Source: Lonicera japonica (Eukaryota; Streptophyta; Magnoliopsida; Dipsacales; Caprifoliaceae). Taken from it: a stretch of DNA of 64,000 nt. This document shows positions 12,653 to 26,100 of the stretch, one piece after another; position 1 is the stretch's first letter, and each line of letters begins with the position of its first letter. The notes under the pieces are model-generated. The model ran no database searches. It saw nothing but the letters and a program-made list of their open reading frames with translations, and had not been told where the DNA came from. The position numbers and the translations under genes were made by a program. The stretch is from NCBI GenBank assembly GCA_021464415.1, contig CM038469.1, positions 2,768,501 to 2,832,500 on the forward strand, written 5' to 3'.

Positions 12653-12801
12653 CTTTTTTTTTTTTTTTTGAACACATCAAATTTCCTACTTTTAAGGGGA
12701 AGGGGAAAAGGGGAGTTGCTCAAATGCAGCCAGTGAGACTCGAATTCCGGTTGTCTGGGAGTTCGGGGAGAGGGACTTACTACTGGACCACTTCTACTGT
12801 T
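12653..12801 (-). mobile_element. tRNA-derived SINE with poly(A) tail
   Basis: On the minus strand it begins near 12801 with a tRNA-like head: an A-box-like AGTGGTCCAGTAGTAAG and a B-box-like ATTCGAGTCTC about 40 nt later. It ends in a run of about 19 A at 12654-12671. Perfect 11-bp target duplications CAAAAGCTAGA flank it (12642-12652 and 12802-12812). The homologous site in unit A (near 10050) has no insert. This combination is diagnostic of an LTR-less, target-primed retroposon. Confidence 0.85.
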
Positions 12802-14115
12802 CAAAAGCTAGATCATTTAAAACATTTAAAAAATAATAATTTTTTTATTAAATTATTAAAAAAGAATTATATAAACAATGATAGATTTATAATTATTATG
12901 TCTTTAACCACTGAGACAAAACCTTCATCTACTTTTTAACTCCTAGTAAATAACTTTAATGTAAAAATAAATATTTGTTTTCGCCGTACAAATAGTAGAC
13001 TGACGTGTGGGTCGAATCAGAGGAAAGGTGGAGAGGGTAACCCAAGCCAAAAAATTATTGTTATTTTTTTTCGATAATGATATTAATTCTCCATATAATT
13101 ATTTTAACATTTTAAAATTATTTTTAATTATATTTTATATTAATCTTTTAGAACACTTTTTATGTATTAATAACACTTTGTAACACTTTATAGAGTGTTA
13201 GAATATTCTTGTGAAATACTAATATCTTTATCATTGTCTTATAAAAAATGATATAACTAATTTTCTTTTACAATAATGTAAAGAAAAGGAAAAATGAAAA
13301 ATTATAACCCAAACGAAATTAAACCATTTATCTACTTTTGAGTTGTAGTTTCAATATTTTTTTGGACCGAATAGCATTGCTTAATTTTGAAAGGAGATCA
13401 AACTCGTAATCTTCACCACTAAATTAGTCTAAGTTATTTCAGCTAAATAAATAATTCAATGTTGGTTAAGTTATTATGAAAGATATGAGTAATTTTTACA
13501 CTGCCACATTTCAAAATTAAGAAATTCGTAAGTCATTTTATTGCCAACATACTATTTTAATATTTAAATACATGTAACACTACTTGAAAAACTAGTTAAA
13601 TCACACATTTAATAAATTATCTCTCTTATTCGATTAGTGTCGCTGTCTCATTTTAGCCACATTTATGTTCAAACCTATTACCAATCCATTTCCCCTAACA
13701 TACCATTTAAGATATTAATGCGATCATTTAAATTATATCATTACTCGTGTATAATAAGGATTGTCTAACGTATAATAATTGGTTTTTTATGTTAGCTTTT
13801 GAACAATAATTACATTGTTAGGTTTATCAAAATAAAATGTTCTAGAAGCATACCAACGGCTCATAATTTTAAACAAGTTGGTTTGGTATGGAAATGTAAA
13901 ATGTCCCATGCATACTGAGGATTCATACCTCATCAAACTTTTTTATTAAATATATTCGTAAGAAAGACTCCAAAATACTATCAAACAAAGAAAATAAATG
14001 AACGAATTGATTAGAAATATAAAAGCTTGAAAAGTCTTTTCTTTCCCTTTCCTTTATTTCAATCAATTTAGAGAGGACAAATTTGGCTTTGTGGCATTTG
14101 TTAAGCTAAAAATAA

Positions 14116-14406
14116 TACTCTGATTGATTGCAAAAATAGAAAAGTAAAATAAATTTAATTATTTTGTGTGAAGAGATAAAAAATAAGATAAGAGATGTTA
14201 CTTATTTTATGAGCAGATATCTTCTATACTTCTATATTTTTTGTGGAATTTTTTTTCTCACCACCGAGTAAAGAAAAATTCTTTGTGAAAAAACTTAAAA
14301 CTTAAAACTCAAGATGATGTCACCCCTATCACTCAACCTAATTTTCATTTTTCACCAAAATTAACTCAATTTATTTTCCTATTCCTCATTGCAATCAAAT
14401 GGAGCC
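14116..14406. mobile_element. Tourist-like MITE, second copy
   Basis: The right end TTGCAATCAAATGGAGCC and the degraded left end TACTCTGATTGATTGC match the termini of the element at 202-486, in opposite orientation inside. TAA flanks both sides (14113-14115, 14407-14409). The left TIR has several substitutions, so this copy is older. Confidence 0.8.
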
Positions 14407-15157
14407 TAAATTTCATATTTTTAAATTACAATTTTGTTGAACACGACAAAACAAGAAATAATAAAACGTGAACGCATCTGAGAGGAAAACAAACCGCGGT
14501 AAAAAGACACAGCTAACATCAAGATTCTCAATATTTCAATCCAACGTACCAATTGAACGAGCCAAAAGTTTGGAAAAAATAAAAATCCCACTAAGAACTC
14601 AACCCCAGGCCACCAAGTATATAATCATAGCAACGGAGCGAGAAAGAGCAAAATTGTCAAGTGCTCGTAAAGTTCGATTTTTTTTTTCAAGATTTCTTAG
14701 TGGTAAATTCACAAATAAATTAGAACCAACGGCGAGTTTGAATCATAAGAGCTAATTCCCTAATTCATTTGCTAGTTTAGGCTTTATATGCGAATTACCA
14801 AGTTTTTATTTTAACAAAAAAAACTCGAACCAAACATATGTACAAGCGCAAAATAAGCATTCATAAATTACAAAAAAACCCTATATGTATGCATACTTTT
14901 GGGTACGTCGGGGACTGCATCTCAAAAACGGGGTACTAATTACATTCTCACAATAATATGGTAGGCTAGAAATACAATAGCACCCATATTCGTGATTGTG
15001 AACGCACCTCTTCCATCATTCATTTGCCATTCTCGTTCTCGGCCAATGCATTCAATTTCTTTTCTAACTGTATATCGGAAACAAGTAAAGAAAAAAAAAA
15101 GTCACAGAGAGTCATTGTGATTCAACAAAATAGATTCAAGATAAGTAAATAAATAAA

Positions 15158-16728
15158 GGTCGTTTGTACATTGGAACCCAAAGTCTCAAACATATTTGGG
15201 CCTTGGTATACCCAAAATTTCATCTATTTACATCTTGGTACCCATTCTCAGTTTCTTTGGTACCAATTTTGACTTTTTTGTAAGTTGACTGAGAAGTGCC
15301 TATTTTTGTGACCAAAATACCCTATCCTCGTCCTCCTCTTTCCCCCCTTCCCTCCCCAATTCCAAAACCCTTTCATCAACGAGGACACACCCTTTTAGAA
15401 AAAGAAAACGGAAAGACAAAACACCAACTATCATCAACGGTCGCCTCCTACTCTAGCCACCACCCTCTCCTTCACCCACTTCACCGCTTTTGTCTCCCTC
15501 ATCTTTCTGTATCTACATATTTTTTTACAATAATATATAGAAATACACGGAGTGGTTCTTAAAAGGACCGTAATTATATACTCTACCAAATTTCATAAAA
15601 AATCTCAATTTAGAAGTTAGTAATAAGATCATATAAAATTTCAATGGCCAAAAATAAAAACATATATCACATTTTCATTACACTCACTTGTGATTTAAAT
15701 TTTTTAATGAAATTTCGTGAAGATGATCCACTCATTATAGTGATCATCTCCACAAAGTTTAATAAAAAAAATTCATTCATTTACCTCTTAAAATAAACAG
15801 TCCTTATCTTTAGGGTGGAGCTATTTACAACTCTCATATTTGTCACAAACACCCTCTTGTTACAAATACCCCCCCTATGGTAAATTTATCATCTAACACT
15901 CCCCTAAGGCCTGCCTAATGAGAGCCGAGTGCAATCACATACACTCGGTCAACACGGGGAGAACTTGTTGATAAGAACTCGCTTAATATCAGAAAAAGGA
16001 GTGCTAGAATTTTTTTAAATAAGGCCCGCTTAATGAAAGGTGAGTGTATTTACATAAACTCAACTCAAACGGGAAAAGTATATTGCTAAGCACTTGCAAA
16101 ACATTAACGGTTCGTTTGGATTGAAGAGGATGAATGGAAAACCAAATGGTTAATTAGGAGGGTGAAGTAATGGAATATGACATAAATAAATGAGTTTAAT
16201 TTTATTATTATTTGGATAGCTGAGGATGGAAAATAATGAAATGAAAGTAAATTTTGTTTGGATAGAAAGAAGAAAAGAGAGGAAAGAGATGTAATTTAAT
16301 ATATTGTTAATAAATTATGGTTAAATTTGGAATAAGGTGAATAATTCATTAATTTTTTTTTCTTTTCCTCCCAATCCTCCCAATATTAAAAGGAAACAAA
16401 ATAAATGAATAAAGGGGATTGATATTTTCATTTTGTTTTAAGGTGGGCCAACTCAGTAAAAGAGTGGGTCTAAACAAAATTAATCCAACTAATGATAGGT
16501 TTGATCGAAGAACATGAGAGAAACGGGCATTTTTGGTATAATACGTATTTTTTCTTTGACTTAACTGGATTTTCAGGTCAACCGACGGAACCGTCAAATG
16601 GATGCTAGTGTTGCCAAAACAAATAAATAAGAATAAAATGAGAATAGGTACCAAAATCTAAATAGGTGAAACTTCGGTGGAAAGGTCCAAATATGGCAAA
16701 ACTTTTGGTACCAAAGTACAAATGACCC
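15158..16728. mobile_element. Long-TIR element, about 1.57 kb, 9-bp target duplication
   Basis: The left arm GGTCGTTTGTACATTGG...CATCTATTTACATCTTGGTACC is inverted at the right end (the reverse complement of 16630-16728 reads GGGTCATTTGTACTTTGG...). The arms are roughly 100 bp and diverged. The 9-bp repeat ATAAATAAA lies directly outside both ends (15149-15157, 16729-16737), though the flank is low-complexity. Arm length and 9-bp duplication fit a Mutator-like element; no transposase is present. A second left arm ends tandem unit A at about 11617-11708. Confidence 0.55.
15906..16110. repeat. 115-bp-period diverged tandem repeat
   Basis: AAGGCCTGCCTAATGAGAG... at 15906 recurs as AAGGCCCGCTTAATGAAAG... 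at 16021, each followed by a GAGTG...ACATA.ACTC segment and a CGGG(G)A block. It sits inside the long-TIR element and has no coding capacity. Confidence 0.6.
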
Positions 16729-17129
16729 ATAAATAAATAAAAATTCTTACCCCCCTCTACAATATATGAATATGGATAACCGGCACACCCTCAAGTTTCA
16801 CACCCAAGAAAAGAAGATGAGCCCTAAGAGACAAACTTCGACTCAAGCACTTGAATCCCATAATTATTCCTAATAACGCCAAGTTGAAATTAAATCTCCT
16901 CTACCTATTACAATCTAGAATCCATTTTGCTAAGCTTACTATGAAAGCATTGAGGGAAATTATCTCCTCTTCTTTTTTATAGTTTTCCCATAGATCCAGT
17001 AGTATTTTAAATTAGTCGACCAATTCTACTTTGAAATAAGTCTTGGCTGTCTCCTAATTGTATCAACCATTAGCATCAGAGTAGAATATCCGTTGATGCT
17101 CTAGCCCGATTATTGCTTACTTTGCCTCA

Positions 17130-20100
17130 TCAAGCTTGTTTGCAATGTTGCACAAATGTCATATAGGCCTAAAATCGAAACATCTCAATCTAATACAACA
17201 ATGCATGCATTAATATTCATTATTTTATTCTTTGTTCTCTTTCATCGAATATGATTTAGATAAAGCCAGAAAAGAGAGGAAGAAACTGTGTAAATGGGCA
17301 ACAAAACAATCTCTCTAGTTTCTTTGTCCAACAACAAATAGATACTGACCTGAGCAACATTTAGTTTTTGTCTCTGCAACTCTTCTTCCAGACTCCCGAC
17401 GCTGAGATTTGAAACCAATTTAAGTACTAAAATAAAATAGATATAGTGCATTTGGGAAAATTTAGGTATCCCTTTCATACCGATGTTCCAATTGAATCAC
17501 TTGAGAGTGAAGTTGTCTCTCCCTAGGAGTAGCAAGAGGTATCTGCATAATGTCGGAATCTATTTAAACATTAATAGAGGAGCTGGCAACAAGCATCAAT
17601 TCACCTTGAAATATTTACATCTGTTTGTAATAATAACACTCTCTTGTCTAAATTACCTTTTTGAAAGGATAGCTTTTAAGAATTCCCATACAATCGTGTA
17701 AGTAAATCTTTTAAATTAAGGAAGTTAAATCTGAATATATATACATATATATAGTGTGTATATATAGAAGTCCCAATAGAATGCTGCTACTTGACATACT
17801 AAAACATAAAACAGTATAAATATAATTCGTACTGCACTGTGTCATATATAACAAGTAAGAGTAAGGGTTCCATACTTGTGAGATATCATTACTTCCTGTC
17901 CCAACAAACTCCATGGAAATGCCTGCATTGGAAAGCATAAAGTCAAACTAAATGTATTATTGCATAAACTATAATGCTAGTTTGTGAATGGCAAAAGATG
18001 GAAAGCATTACCAGAGGTTTGCTCAACATATTTGATCAATCTAATAATTTCTTCCTGAAAACATTGAACAAAGAGCAGCTTAGGAATAGGAAAGACAATG
18101 ACGAGTACATATTCAGTCAAAGGAGATAGCTGCATACTGTTTCTGCGTGGTTATGCTGCAAAAGGAACTGCAATGACGAAAGAACCGAAGCAGAAGCAAC
18201 GCTCGGGGTTGATGGGCTGTTTGAACCTCCAAAAACTGAGTTACAGGAATTTGTAGGAACCTGAACAGGAGAAGTGAAAGGCAATGGTTACATAAATTAC
18301 TAAATTTACCCACCCTCTCTCCTTCCCCCCCTGTGACATGAACTTCATTAGAAAAACATATACACTCTAGGAACATTCATAGATATAGGTTCCTAAAAGT
18401 GCAATCCTTTTTCCTTTTAGCAGGTTTTTCATAGAACTCCATCCTATGATATATTAAAGGAGCAAATTTGTTTTAACAACTTTTCTTTTCTTCCTATTAA
18501 CAATTTGTCTTAATACCGGGGGGGGAAAGTTCCACTTTTTCTCAGGGTTTTGCAAGGACACAATAAAATTGATCGCTAATACGGCTACTCCTTAACACCA
18601 AAAAGTCTCATTATCTACAAATGACACCAAATTGGAAACCATATTGCACTCGAACATCAGATACCCAACAGTACTTACAATTTCAGCAAATTGTATGGGT
18701 ACCAAGATCAATGATGCTGAATTTATTTCCATTAAGCTTCAACCCGGAAAAGGGAAAAAGCCGAAAAACAACTGAAAGAACCATTGTTTCCAAAGACACA
18801 CTAAGCCACAAGGCTCTGTGAGGTGCATTTGATAAGGCTCCCCCCTTTCATCCTTGGTCACAAGGCACAAAAAGGCACGCCTCGTTGAAGTTTGAAATTA
18901 AATCTAAACATATTAAACTTCAAGCAACAATTTTTTCTCATAGAAACTACTTGTCCCTACAAATCATATAAAAGCAATTTATCTGTACTATTTGTCTTGT
19001 ACTTTGTGGACATTACTTGGAGACTTTTGCACCTTATACTTTAAATAAGTAAGTAAAAACAGTATGAGGAGAGCTAAGCTGTTGGATAAATGCAATTGAT
19101 AAAGAACATTTTGAAGGAGAAAAAAACACCATATAGAAAACAAATCCGAAGCACATTCAGAAGTTGAAGCATCAGAATACAATGCAACAATGCCAGTGAA
19201 ATATCTCGAGAATGGGAAAGCCTGGATTAAGCAGACATGTTGAAATATAATCAGGTTCATAAGATCACACAGTAAAGGCAATTCCAGGCAGATTAGGAGG
19301 TAGAGCGTTGCTTCTGCTAATCAAACGATGTACTAAAAGTCTAAAATATAGTGGAGCGAGTATAGTAGATTAGTAGTATACCATGGGACTCAAATCTTCT
19401 GAAGTGACTTTAAATCGTCCCTTACGTTGGACAATGCCTTCAGGTGTCTCCTCCACTGCATTAGCAGATAACATAATTTTTTTTATTTAAAAAAAACTGT
19501 TAAAATTATAAATGTTGAAAGTTGAAGCTCATCAAGAAATGCAGAACATGTTAACAAATTAAAATAAAAATAAATAATCACAGTGCCAGTGAAAGAACAA
19601 AAATCGAACAAGAAATCATGTGTTACCAGATTTAGGATGATTAATATCTTTCTTTTGAACATGTTGTAGTGGACCACTGTAATTCTGGTCAGGTTGATGT
19701 CTCAATTGTAAAGGATCCCTGCATGTTAATTTAAAATCATGTTACTACACCTTATAAATAAAGTTACTGAAATGCATGATAGTTGTGAACGAGTTAAAGG
19801 GATAGCCACCAGATGTCATTAAGGCTCATTTGGTTCGAGTTTTAGGAAATGAATTGGCATTTTAGATTCAGGAGAGCTTCTTTCCTGAAATTTGAGATTC
19901 CTTGCCAATGTTTGGTTAGGATTGGAATCTCCTTTCCTCGTATTGACAATAACTAGCACATATACTATTAAACATAAAAATATTTTGATGAAAATTATAT
20001 ACTGTTAGAAAGCATGATATACATTGTTGGCCCACTACCAAACAGCTTAAGCTTTTGGGTGAGATGGTTCCTAACATGGTATTAGAGCTCAGGTTACGCA

Positions 20101-23100
20101 ATGTCTCTGGTTCGAATCTTCCCGATTGCATTTATTCCCCCTTTTATTGGTTTGTCTCCAAGTGTGAGTAGGGTCTTATGTGAGGGGAGTGTTGGAAAGC
20201 ATGATATTCGTTGTTGGCCCACTACCTAACAACTTAAGCTTTTGGATGAGATGGTTCCTAACATCGATGCCCGCCTTGGGGAGCTTTTTCTAGTAAATGC
20301 ACTAAAGCTTATTAATGAGTGCGTGATGCATAAAAAGCTTGTGCCTCTGTGCTTTTCTACGCCTCGTATGCTTTTTGCAACTTTTACGCCTTTTGGATGC
20401 TTTTTGCATTTTTTTCTCTTTGCTGCAACTTTTACATGTATTTATAGTTTTTTGTCTATAAATTTATATTGGTTGCTGCTATATAGATATGAATTGATAA
20501 TTATACTCATTCCTGCAATATGTATGAAACCTCAACTTATAATTTCATCTTTTTGCTCTTATAGGCACTCTTATTGCTGTTAGAAAACATGAGCAAGAAA
20601 GATAAGACAAAGTACTGTGCATATATTTATCTATTTGCTTATTTGAGTTTTATTTGTTACTTCAAACGATAATTATGTGATTGTTGTTTCTTTCTTTTAA
20701 GTGTTAGACGGGTCTTTGAATTATTTCTTGTTTTTATAGTTTAAATATATAATGCATGAAAGGCTTGCGCATTAGTGCCTTAAGGCTTACGCCTCGCCTT
20801 TCGACAAGAAAACGCTTCGACCTATGCCCTCGCCTTTTAAAACATTGTTCCTAACAGATACCATATTATAATATATTATAAAATATAACTTCATTATAAT
20901 GCAAAAGAAAAATGTTTAGTAACTTGTTAAAAAATAATTTTTTCAAAAACAAAAAAATGATAGAAAGAATCCTCTTAGATTTCCTGCCATCGAATATGAG
21001 AATGGAGATGGAGAATTATCCTTTCCCAAGAATCATGGATTCCATTCCAAAACGCTAACCAGACATTCAAATCTTAAATGAATGGGAATTTAGGATTCCA
21101 AGCATGATTCATAGAACAGACCAAACGGAACCTAAGAAAACATGTTAAACAGCTGCAGAGCAATGATGGAACAAAGTACGTATTAACCATCACAAGCTAC
21201 TTTTTGAGTTGTTATAGGCATAGAACATAACAAAAGTTTAGTTGGCAAATAAAAGAAGAAAACTAGAAACCCCATTAAGAGCCGAACATAGTAGAAAGCA
21301 AATATCAATATCGAATTCCTTCAGATAATAAATTTACCTGTCTCCATCAACAACAAACATTTTAGGAGAAAGAACTTCATCATATTGTGGTGAATCACTC
21401 AAAACTTTTTTAAGCCCTGGAATAGGAGACTCTGCTAATGAGCTACTTTTTCCCGGACTCTCACCATTATCTCTAACAGCTTCTTGGTCTTCAGCATTTC
21501 TTGGTGACTGAATTTGACTCTGCTGCTCAGAATCTGATTGAAGATATTCTTTCGAACTTGGACTACCAATGGCCAGATCATACTCACATACGTCAAAACA
21601 AACTCTGCATTGAAATCCACGGTTGAACAAATAAATGAACTCTGGAAGTACCACAAAATTGTTTTATCTTGATCAATTCATCATTGACCAACGTAACATG
21701 CCTATGCACCCAACTAAGCATAATGATGGTAACGCACAATTTACGTTTTTCAACCAAGTTATGCTTTTAGTATACACACATTGATATACACATGTTATTA
21801 TACGCTAACACAAGTCTAGGTGTATATATATATAACAACTGCAACAAGATGGTTACTGCAACATTAAATACCCCCCCTTTCTTTTTTTCTCCCCCAACGA
21901 CATTCTAAATCTTGTATAAATCAGAGTGGCCATTGTTTTATATTCACGATCCTCATCCCAAACTAAAACGTATTTAATGAAGAAATAGAAGTAGTATATG
22001 AAATAAAGTAGTAGCCCTGGATCTTTTTATTTTTTTTGTGGGGTGGGGGGGAGTTTAAATTTCTACAAAGTTGTTCTAGACATTACTGAGTGTTGTAGGC
22101 ATGGCTAGTGTGTTAAGCACGTTAGAAGGATTGACCATGTCTAGACACAAGTAATTCATAGCAAGTATAAGTAAAATCGTTGACACATACAAGTTATTTG
22201 TTCCTGCAATAGACAAGGTAATACCCAGGCACGTTTAATTCCGTTGGGTGCGGATATGGATGATATGTTTTGTGTATGTCCCATTCAAAGTGAGTTTTGC
22301 CAGCTAGGACAAATGTCACTTAAAAATGGTACCAACACATCACAAACACACCTCTCACACCACCTACAAACTTTTTTCAATCTCATTGTAAAATGGAATT
22401 AATCCACACATAATTCAAACCAAACACCCATATATATATAAATGTGTGTGCCTATAACATACCAATGTTTAAATAAAGTTAAATTTATTTAATCATTAAA
22501 ATAACATTTTATTACAAGCCAAATTATTTGTTGTGAACAAAAAATTAAATAACGCCCTAAACCCAGGTAAATGCAGATAGTGCGGTAGGTAGAGGTGATT
22601 GCTGGAGTTACATTACATGAAATAATGTTTAAGAAAATAAACCGGGACCCCAGCAGCAACTAACAGGAGAAATATATAGGATTAAATAAAAGAAATTTTA
22701 ATGATGTAAACATTTAAGTAAATGGAAATCCCATGTTTCGGAGACTGAAAAATGATTTACAACCAGGATTTTCTCAACAAAGAAAACCTGATGGTGAAGG
22801 AAAAAAGGATGAGCCCATACTTGAGTGCCTGAAGAGGCTTACTGGGAAATGAAGAGAGTGAATTCTCCAAATTTGGAATATTGTTGAACCCATCCTAAAA
22901 AAAGAAGGGTGGATATTAAACACCAGGAAGAACAATAATAAGGTAAAATGGGACAAAAGAAAATGGAACACGGGGTCATTTAGCATAGTACTAATAAATT
23001 AATAATGATGATACCTCGAGATGATGTACCGTGTCTAAATTATTAGCTCTATCTGGCGACAGCCTCTCTGTTGGAAGACTAACATCACTGTTCCCATCCC

Positions 23101-26100
23101 TTTGCTTCCCCATTGATTTAGGACTATTTGTGTTTGGAATTAAATCATACTCCTCAATCTGCAAATAATGGGTAAAAGACAAACAAATGCATCACAATCT
23201 CACAAGAGAAAACGTAAAACCTGCAAATGAATATTGAATTAACTACATACCAGAGCAGCCTGATTCTTCAAATCTTCCAGATTGAAATTCCAAGCGCTGA
23301 TTCCTCGTATGTATTCTTGCTGCATGGGAACCAGAGCTCACAATAAAAGGCTAAATATATCCAGGAAATTTATGTCCTATGTAGCAGCTTTGTTCACATT
23401 TTTTGCGTGCTTATGCACAGTAAGAAAATAAATTTGCCTCATGTTTATGTGTGTGTATATGTCCAAAGGACAAGACCTATTTTTTTGCTGACTTCTGTCT
23501 TGCTTCTCTTTCGTCTTTTGAATTAAAAAGCCAATCCTCTACTTCCAATTTAAGGGATCCAATGACTTTCTATTTTCATCCCTTGGTCATTCTTCTCAAT
23601 TAATTTTTACATTTTCATTCAAATAAGAAGTATAATATCAAACCAAATTCCGAGCAACTGGCACTCATACAATATGCAATGGTAAACTATTGGTAGGGGC
23701 AAGCTAGTAGTATTACAGATTGAACAAAGCACATTAATTGTGAAATTTCCACCTGTGATAACTGATCCTTGTCCCTGTATAATGCCTTGTTCTGTACAAG
23801 AAATTCTGCTTCTTTTGCCTGAAACAAAAAGACAAAATACTTACCAAAGTAGTTGCATTCAAAAAATTAAAACGAATGTTATCTTATGTGTTTCACAGAT
23901 TACAAAAACCGGAAAAGAGCACAGAACCTTTAGCATCCTAAAGCGATCACCTAGAGGGGGCAAGCCATCAAGAATTGTACGTGCAAGATAATCACTTGAG
24001 CGTGCATGTTTGAAGAAATGATGCTTCAAAAGCTTCTCTGCAGAGGGACGTTTCTTTGGGTCTTTAACTAAGCAAGCAGATACCATTTGTTTGAAAGCCT
24101 GCATAGATTTTAAAAATTATTTTGCCATATCTATTCAGATTTTTAGTTATCTTGGTGAGAATATAATGACTATGTCAAACCTTTGAAAATCTGTTATCCC
24201 TCTCATAGTCGAGACCCGGTGGTGCATTCTGCAGGGTCATCATTAAAACCTGCAAGTAGAAAGGGGAAGAATCATATGAATATGTTTTTGTGTGAATATC
24301 TCTTTTACAAAAATAGTTTCATGTAAAAGAGTTTCATCAACACAAACAAATTGATTAACCTTCATGGGTGGGTACTTTGAGAAAGGGGCATGACCATGAG
24401 CAAGTTCAAGTGATGTTATACCAAATGACCAAATGTCTGCTCTGTTTACCCATCATGTACAAAACAACGATTACCTAATATTAGAAAAAAAAAAGTGAAC
24501 TTTTTTATCAGATGAGTCACCCACTCACTTAAAATCATATCCTGATCGACGCTCAGAATCCATAACTTCAGGTGCCATCCTGAGAAGAGAGCAAAAAAAA
24601 AATATCAACAACAGCTAGTAGGATCTGGAATAGAAAAACTGTTAGAAGGCCTGAAGGGGCAACGTACCAGCAAGGAGTCCCAACAAAAGTCTTTCTTGAA
24701 CGTTGCCTATCCCCAGTATCAAACATGCATGCAGATACTCCTAAGTCAGCTAACTTAACGGTGCCATTAGAATCAATTAATATGTTCCCAGCCTGCAAAT
24801 AGTATATGAGGGTGAGAGTCAGAATAACATCAAGTAGCCGGAACCCGCTAGTAATCTACAAGGTTGCTTTAAAATTGGATGGCTCAGATTTTTACTGGTA
24901 GTTTGCCTCTCACGAGGACTTTTAAATACAACCTATCTCCTCTAGAGTGATTTTCATCACTCTAGAGGAGCCTGATACGCTCCATGGACGCTGTCACCAT
25001 AGGAGATACAGGTCAACTAACGTGATAAATACATGTGAAGAAAGTAACAAACTGGACACAAATCTGATAGCACAGTTTTTTCAAAGATATAACTTATTTT
25101 ATCATATAAGATGCTAAAATTAATCAAAGTTTTGCCCATAAGACATTCAATTGATACTATACTTTCTAAAATGTGATGTGATCATACTTGTAAGACATTG
25201 TGGGGCATGTTGTTCACAAAATAAGTAAACCGAGTGCTAACTGCTAACCGATACCTTCACGTCTCTGTGGATGAATCCATGGGTATGAAGATAAACAAGT
25301 GCTTTAAGAACCGCCAGTAATAATGTAGAAATAACAGGTTCTTCAAAACCTTCAGGATAAGTAGATTTCATTATATGAAGGCACGATCCCCCAGCCATGT
25401 ATGGCATCACTATCCAAAGATTGTGGCCAGTAGTGAACGAACAATGCGCCCTTAACAAGTTTGGATGATCAATTAAGCTCATTGTTTGTACCTCTCTGCG
25501 GATACCATCCTGTACCATTTACAGAGAACATACACTCAATATTATAATACATAAATTGATATTTTACTCAATAGAAACAAGGTTTCAACAGCATCAGCTC
25601 CACATGCATATATAAATTTTACAGTGAGTTTTTAAGTCATGTCCCGGGAAGTGAAAGAATACAATTTTTGATGCTGGATAAATTCGAATTTCATTGGGCA
25701 ACCTAACTTTGTGTTAGTATGTAGAAGTTGCTCTTATGGGGAAATGAGCCTTAAAATGGAATGGAATGAAAATCGCTACATTTCAAATATGTTGCTCGAA
25801 GAATACACTAAAATTCAATAAATAGCTAGTTTTTATGGTTGTGGAAACGTGGTTATGGTGGCTTTCATGGAACTGTGATGGAGATGGCAAGTGATTTCGG
25901 TGACAATGGAAGCAGCGGTGGAGGTGATGTTGATGGTCACGGTGGATCTCATGGATATATGGTATTATATTTTATTACAAGAAAAAAAAATTATTTTGAC
26001 AAGAGAGGTTTACAACGAGTATAGGACAAATATAGTAGTCCTCTACCCATGATGCTTGATGCCTTAACGTCCTTGATGACTTGATTAAATCATTTTAAGG

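Larger units (their letters stand above)
11709..15240. repeat. Tandem segmental duplication, unit B (enlarged by insertions)
   Basis: Homologous to unit A but about 1.4 kb longer. Compared with A it has extra DNA at 11762-12454 (TIR element), 12653-12801 (SINE) and about 14050-15125 (including a Tourist MITE). Unit A shows the uninterrupted sequence at each of the first two places, so those insertions came after the duplication, or at least entered only copy B. Confidence 0.75.

Noticed and set aside
14468..14755. 95-codon plus-strand frame with a basic N-terminus
   Set aside because: No family resemblance, no promoter context, and it sits in duplicated transposon debris.
20077..20125. tRNA-like TGGTATTAGAGC...GGTTCGAATC
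   Set aside because: It does not fold as a full tRNA; its place directly after the LTR makes it a primer-binding site.
20242..20583. 113-codon plus-strand open frame
   Set aside because: Lies across the TRIM LTR and AT-rich filler within a kinase intron; composition is random and hydrophobic.
25839..26024. Glycine-rich 61-codon frame
   Set aside because: Inside kinase intron 1, low-complexity GGT/GAT repeats, no start context.
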